Notes under the pieces: model-generated
Told to the model about the DNA's origin: nothing
Databases searched by the model: none
What the model saw: only the letters and a program-made list of their open reading frames with translations
Shown: positions 60,941 to 64,000 of the stretch, piece by piece
Numbering within the stretch: position 1 is the first letter of the stretch
Layout of the letters: the number at the start of each line of letters is the position of its first letter
Made by a program: the position numbers and the translations under genes
DNA from: Brevibacterium mcbrellneri ATCC 49030
Lineage (GTDB): Bacteria; Actinomycetota; Actinomycetes; Actinomycetales; Brevibacteriaceae
Assembly (NCBI RefSeq): GCF_000178455.1
Contig: NZ_ADNU01000048.1
Coordinates: 1 to 64,000, forward strand
Length of the DNA stretch: 64,000 bases
Reading direction: 5' to 3'

Positions 60941-63595
60941 ATGAAGACCGCAGAAATTAAGCGCCGCTGGCTGGAATTCTTCGAATCCAAAGGCCACACC
61001 GTGGTGCCATCTGCGTCCGTGATCTCATCCGACCCCTCCATTCTCTTCAACATCGCCGGCATGGTGCAGTTCATCCCATACCTCACCGGCCGCGAACCCG
61101 CACCCTTCCCACGCGCCACCAGCGTGCAAAAGTGCGTGCGCACCGCAGACATCGAAGAAGTGGGCCAAACCACCCGCCACGGCACGTTCTTCCAAATGAA
61201 CGGAAACTTCAGCTTTGGCGACTACTTCAAACGCGAAGCCATCTCCATGGCCTGGGAACTTCTCACCACCCTAGAAGACAAGGGCGGCCTGGGCTTCGAC
61301 CCCAACCTCCTGTGGGTCACTGTCCACCAAGACGACGCCGCCTCCATTGACCTGTGGCTCGAAGAAACCAGCATGCCCCGCGAACGCATCCAAATGCGCG
61401 GCAACGAAGACAACTTCTGGCACACCGGCCAACCCGGCCCCGGCGGCTACTGCTCCGAAATCTACTTCGACCGCGGCCCCGCATACGGCAAAGAAGGCGG
61501 CCCAGTCGCCGACGAAGACCGCTACATCGAAATCTGGAACCTCGTCTTCATGGAGTTCGAACTCTCCGAGGTCCGCACCAAAGTCGACTTCGACATCAAA
61601 GGCGACCTGCCCGCCAAAAACATCGACACCGGCATGGGCCTGGAACGCGTGGCGTTCCTCAAACAAGGTGTCGAGAACATGTACGAAATCGACGAGGTTT
61701 ACCCCGTCATCAAGAAGGCCGAAGAGCTCTCCGGCCGCGCATACGGCACCAACCACGACGACGACGTCCGCATGCGCGTTGTCGCCGACCACGTCCGCTC
61801 CGCCCTCGTCATCATCGGCGACGGCGTGCGCCCCGGCAACGAAGGCCGCGGCTACATCCTGCGCCGCCTGCTACGCCGCTCCATCCGCGCCATGCGCCTG
61901 CTGGGAGTCACCCAACCCGTGCTCCCACACCTGCTACCCGTCTCCAAAGACGCTATGAAGCAGTCCTACCCAGAACTCGACACCGACTTCGACCGCATCT
62001 CCAAAATCGCCTACGCAGAAGAAACCGCGTTCCTGCGCACCCTGGAATCCGGCACCCAGCTGCTCACCCGCACCGTCGCCGAGGTGGGCAAAGGTGGCAC
62101 TATCGACGGTGCCGTGGCATTTACCCTCCACGACACCCACGGCTTCCCGATCGACCTCACCGTGGAAATGGCCCACGAAGCAGGCGTGGAAGTCGACGTC
62201 GACGGCTTCAAAGCCCACATGGAAGAACAGCGCCAGCGTGCCAAAGCCGACGCGAAGTCCAAGAAGGGCGGGGGAGCGAACCTCACCGCCTACTCCCACC
62301 TGCTCGAAGCCGGCACCTCGGAATTCGTGGGCTATGACAACCTCAACACCCTGGCCACCGTGCGCGGCATCATCAAGGACGGCGAAGCCGTTCCCGTGGC
62401 CCACGCCGGCGACACCGTCGACGTAGTCCTGGACATCACCCCGTTCTACGCCGAATCCGGTGGCCAAACCGCTGACATCGGCCACCTCACCGGCCCTGAC
62501 CTCAAAGCCCGCGTCACCGACGTTCAGAACATCCTCGCCGGGCTACCCACACACAAGGTCACAGTCGAAACCGGTGAACTGGAAACCGGCGCCCTCATCA
62601 CCGCACAAGTCGACCCAGACCACCGCTACCAAGCCCAGCAGGCACACTCGGCAACCCACCTCATCCACGCTGCTCTGCGTGAAGTCCTAGGGTCGAACGC
62701 CACCCAGGCGGGGTCGCTGAACAACCCCGGCTACCTGCGCTTCGACTACTCGTACCCAGAAGCACTCAGCCCAGCCGCTCGCCAAGAAATCGAAGAATGC
62801 GCCAACACCGCCGTCCGTGACAACTTCGAAGTGGGCTACGACTTCCTGCCCTTCGAAGAAGCTAAGAAGTCCGGTGCCATGGCCCTGTTCGGTGAACGCT
62901 ACCCAGAAATCGTGCGTGTGGTCGACATCAACGGGACCTGGTCCCGCGAACTCTGCGGAGGAACCCACGTCACCCGCACCGCCGAAATCGGCCCCATCTC
63001 ACTGACCAGCGAAGCCTCCGTGGGCTCAGGCACCCGCCGCATCGAAGCCAGCGTGGGACTCGACGCCATGAAGCAACTGGCCCGCGAACGCTCCACCGTG
63101 GCCCAGCTGTCAGAACTGCTCAAGGTGCCCGGCCCCGAGGTGTACGAACGCGTCACCGGCCTCATGGACCGCATCAAAGAAGCCGAACGCACCATCGCAC
63201 ATCTCAACCAGGAGAAGGTCCTGGCCCGCGCAACCGACGCAGCCGCCAGCGCCCAGAAACTGGGCCCCGCAACCGTGGTCACCACCGAATTGGGTGACGT
63301 GGCAAACGCCGCCGACGTCCGCTCCTTCGTCCTCGACGTACGCAACCGCCTGAACGACCCCGCCCACGTCATCGCGGCAGTGGGACTGGCCAACGGCAAA
63401 CCCGCCGTCGTCATCGCCGTGGGCCCTGAGGCACAGAAAGCCGGCCTGAAAGCCGGAGCTCTTGTCACCTCGGCATGCAAGACCCTGGGTGGCGGCGGAG
63501 GCGGCAAGCCCGACCTCGCACAGGGCGGCGGCCAGGACGCCACCAAGGTCTCCCAAGCATTCCAAGACGTGCGCGACCAGGTAGCTAACTCGTGA
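60941..63595 (+). CDS. alaS: Alanyl-tRNA synthetase
   Basis: 884 residues from the ATG at 60941, with GGGAAGGACACTC upstream; in-frame ORF sequence extends upstream but without family match. Order: class II catalytic core (VVPSASVISSDPSILFNIAG, FFQMNGNFSFGDYFKREAI), the tRNA-recognition helices, an editing domain with HSATHLIHAALREVLG and the zinc-type ELCGGTHVTRTAEIG, and the C-Ala domain (SVAALxA-like GLANGKPAVVIAVG, then the Gly-rich GGGGGGKPDLAQGGG). A TAGAAT box lies at 60857-60862. It charges tRNA-Ala. Confidence 0.97.
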   Translation: MKTAEIKRRWLEFFESKGHTVVPSASVISSDPSILFNIAGMVQFIPYLTGREPAPFPRATSVQKCVRTADIEEVGQTTRHGTFFQMNGNFSFGDYFKREAISMAWELLTTLEDKGGLGFDPNLLWVTVHQDDAASIDLWLEETSMPRERIQMRGNEDNFWHTGQPGPGGYCSEIYFDRGPAYGKEGGPVADEDRYIEIWNLVFMEFELSEVRTKVDFDIKGDLPAKNIDTGMGLERVAFLKQGVENMYEIDEVYPVIKKAEELSGRAYGTNHDDDVRMRVVADHVRSALVIIGDGVRPGNEGRGYILRRLLRRSIRAMRLLGVTQPVLPHLLPVSKDAMKQSYPELDTDFDRISKIAYAEETAFLRTLESGTQLLTRTVAEVGKGGTIDGAVAFTLHDTHGFPIDLTVEMAHEAGVEVDVDGFKAHMEEQRQRAKADAKSKKGGGANLTAYSHLLEAGTSEFVGYDNLNTLATVRGIIKDGEAVPVAHAGDTVDVVLDITPFYAESGGQTADIGHLTGPDLKARVTDVQNILAGLPTHKVTVETGELETGALITAQVDPDHRYQAQQAHSATHLIHAALREVLGSNATQAGSLNNPGYLRFDYSYPEALSPAARQEIEECANTAVRDNFEVGYDFLPFEEAKKSGAMALFGERYPEIVRVVDINGTWSRELCGGTHVTRTAEIGPISLTSEASVGSGTRRIEASVGLDAMKQLARERSTVAQLSELLKVPGPEVYERVTGLMDRIKEAERTIAHLNQEKVLARATDAAASAQKLGPATVVTTELGDVANAADVRSFVLDVRNRLNDPAHVIAAVGLANGKPAVVIAVGPEAQKAGLKAGALVTSACKTLGGGGGGKPDLAQGGGQDATKVSQAFQDVRDQVANS

Positions 63596-64000
63596 GACGT
63601 GGCCGACGCTTAGGCATCGACGTAGGGGCCGTGCGCGTAGGAATCGCTCACAGCGACCCCGACGGGATTCTCGCCTCACCTCTCGAAGTGGTCAACCGCC
63701 GAGGTGGCGACAACATCGCCCTGCGACGTATCCAAGAAATCGTGGAGGAAGTCGACCCGGTTGAACTGGTGATCGGAGACCCCACGTCTTTAGACGGCAA
63801 GGCGCGCCAGTCAGCGGACAAAGCTCGGCGTTTCGCCCAAAAGATCGTAGACCGCACAGGGCTCCCGGTAAGGTACGTGGATGAACGTTTTACGACTACA
63901 CAAGCGCACCTGATGCTCCAAGAAGCAGGAAAAACGTCTAAGCAACGACGCGAAACCGTGGACGCGCAAGCCGCAGTGGTAATCCTGCAAACAGCTCTCG
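63592..64000 (+). CDS. ruvX: Holliday junction resolvase-like protein RuvX/YqgF (3' end outside window)
   Basis: The first 136 codons are present. RNase H fold signature LGIDVGAVRVGIAHSDPDG at the start, followed by VELVIGDPTSLDGKARQSADKARRF and YVDERFTTTQAHLMLQEAGK. YqgF/RuvX proteins process 16S rRNA 5' ends and resolve junctions. The GTG overlaps the alaS stop (GTGA), the usual alaS-ruvX pair in actinobacteria. Confidence 0.94.
   Translation, partial: MRRGRRLGIDVGAVRVGIAHSDPDGILASPLEVVNRRGGDNIALRRIQEIVEEVDPVELVIGDPTSLDGKARQSADKARRFAQKIVDRTGLPVRYVDERFTTTQAHLMLQEAGKTSKQRRETVDAQAAVVILQTAL

Noticed and set aside
61350-62340. Long open frames in other frames inside alaS (also in rpsD, thrS, pglX, brxC)
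   Set aside because: High third-position GC leaves shadow frames open; they have no ribosome site and a composition of Arg/Ala/Pro runs.

Overview
The window is a chromosomal segment of an actinobacterium (Actinomycetota). Evidence is a moderately high GC content, many GTG and TTG starts, actinobacterial gene neighbourhoods (dnaJ-rsmE-phoH-ybeY-corC-era; thrS-HIT-pgsA; yebC-ruvCAB-yajC-secDF-rel; hisS, aspS, rarA, rpsD, alaS-ruvX), a non-canonical-start PhoH and a MocR-type PdxR. The sequence alone does not fix the genus; a Micrococcales/Actinomycetales-like lineage is a reasonable guess.

Layout. 1-7.2 kb: protein quality control, rRNA maturation and GTPase genes (dnaJ end, rsmE, phoH, ybeY, corC-like, era), then zapE, a PPK2 polyphosphate kinase and a small membrane protein. 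7.38-7.76 kb: a tRNA cluster (Gly-GCC, Cys-GCA, Val-CAC, Val-GAC). 7.9-21.8 kb: a DUF4190-like secreted/membrane protein, thrS, a HIT hydrolase, pgsA, a Nudix hydrolase, yebC, ruvCAB, yajC-secD-secF and the bifunctional (p)ppGpp enzyme Rel. 21.8-30.5 kb: an AbiEi-like orphan, a DUF349 protein, an MBL hydrolase, hisS, an ArsR regulator, aspS, rarA and rpsD. 60.9-64 kb: alaS and the start of ruvX.

Between rpsD and alaS lies about 30 kb of accessory DNA. It starts with a small CDF-like transporter, a DUF222/HNH protein, divergent pdxR / pdxS-pdxT (pdxT is broken), a DUF819 permease and a MacB/FtsX-type ABC exporter. A GNAT acetyltransferase follows, then a defence island at about 41.5-59.4 kb. 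Its core is a complete type 1 BREX phage-defence operon read on the minus strand: brxA, brxB, brxC, pglX, a 75-codon unknown gene, pglZ and brxL. All junctions overlap or are under 15 bp. The island flanks hold a broken OLD-family nuclease, an HTH protein with a shifted frame, an XRE/ImmA-like pair whose second gene is fused to a frameshifted hydrolase, a frameshifted ArdC-like gene, an intact CHAT (caspase-like) protease with a coiled-coil N-terminus, and a truncated mobile-element gene at the right edge.

How the genes fit together: the core is information processing (tRNA charging, ribosome maturation, recombination, protein export, stringent response). The accessory part combines vitamin B6 supply, metal and drug/peptide transport, and phage defence. 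BREX and the CHAT gene are the only island genes that are uniformly intact. The decay around them suggests selection has kept the BREX operon while the element that carried it has degraded.
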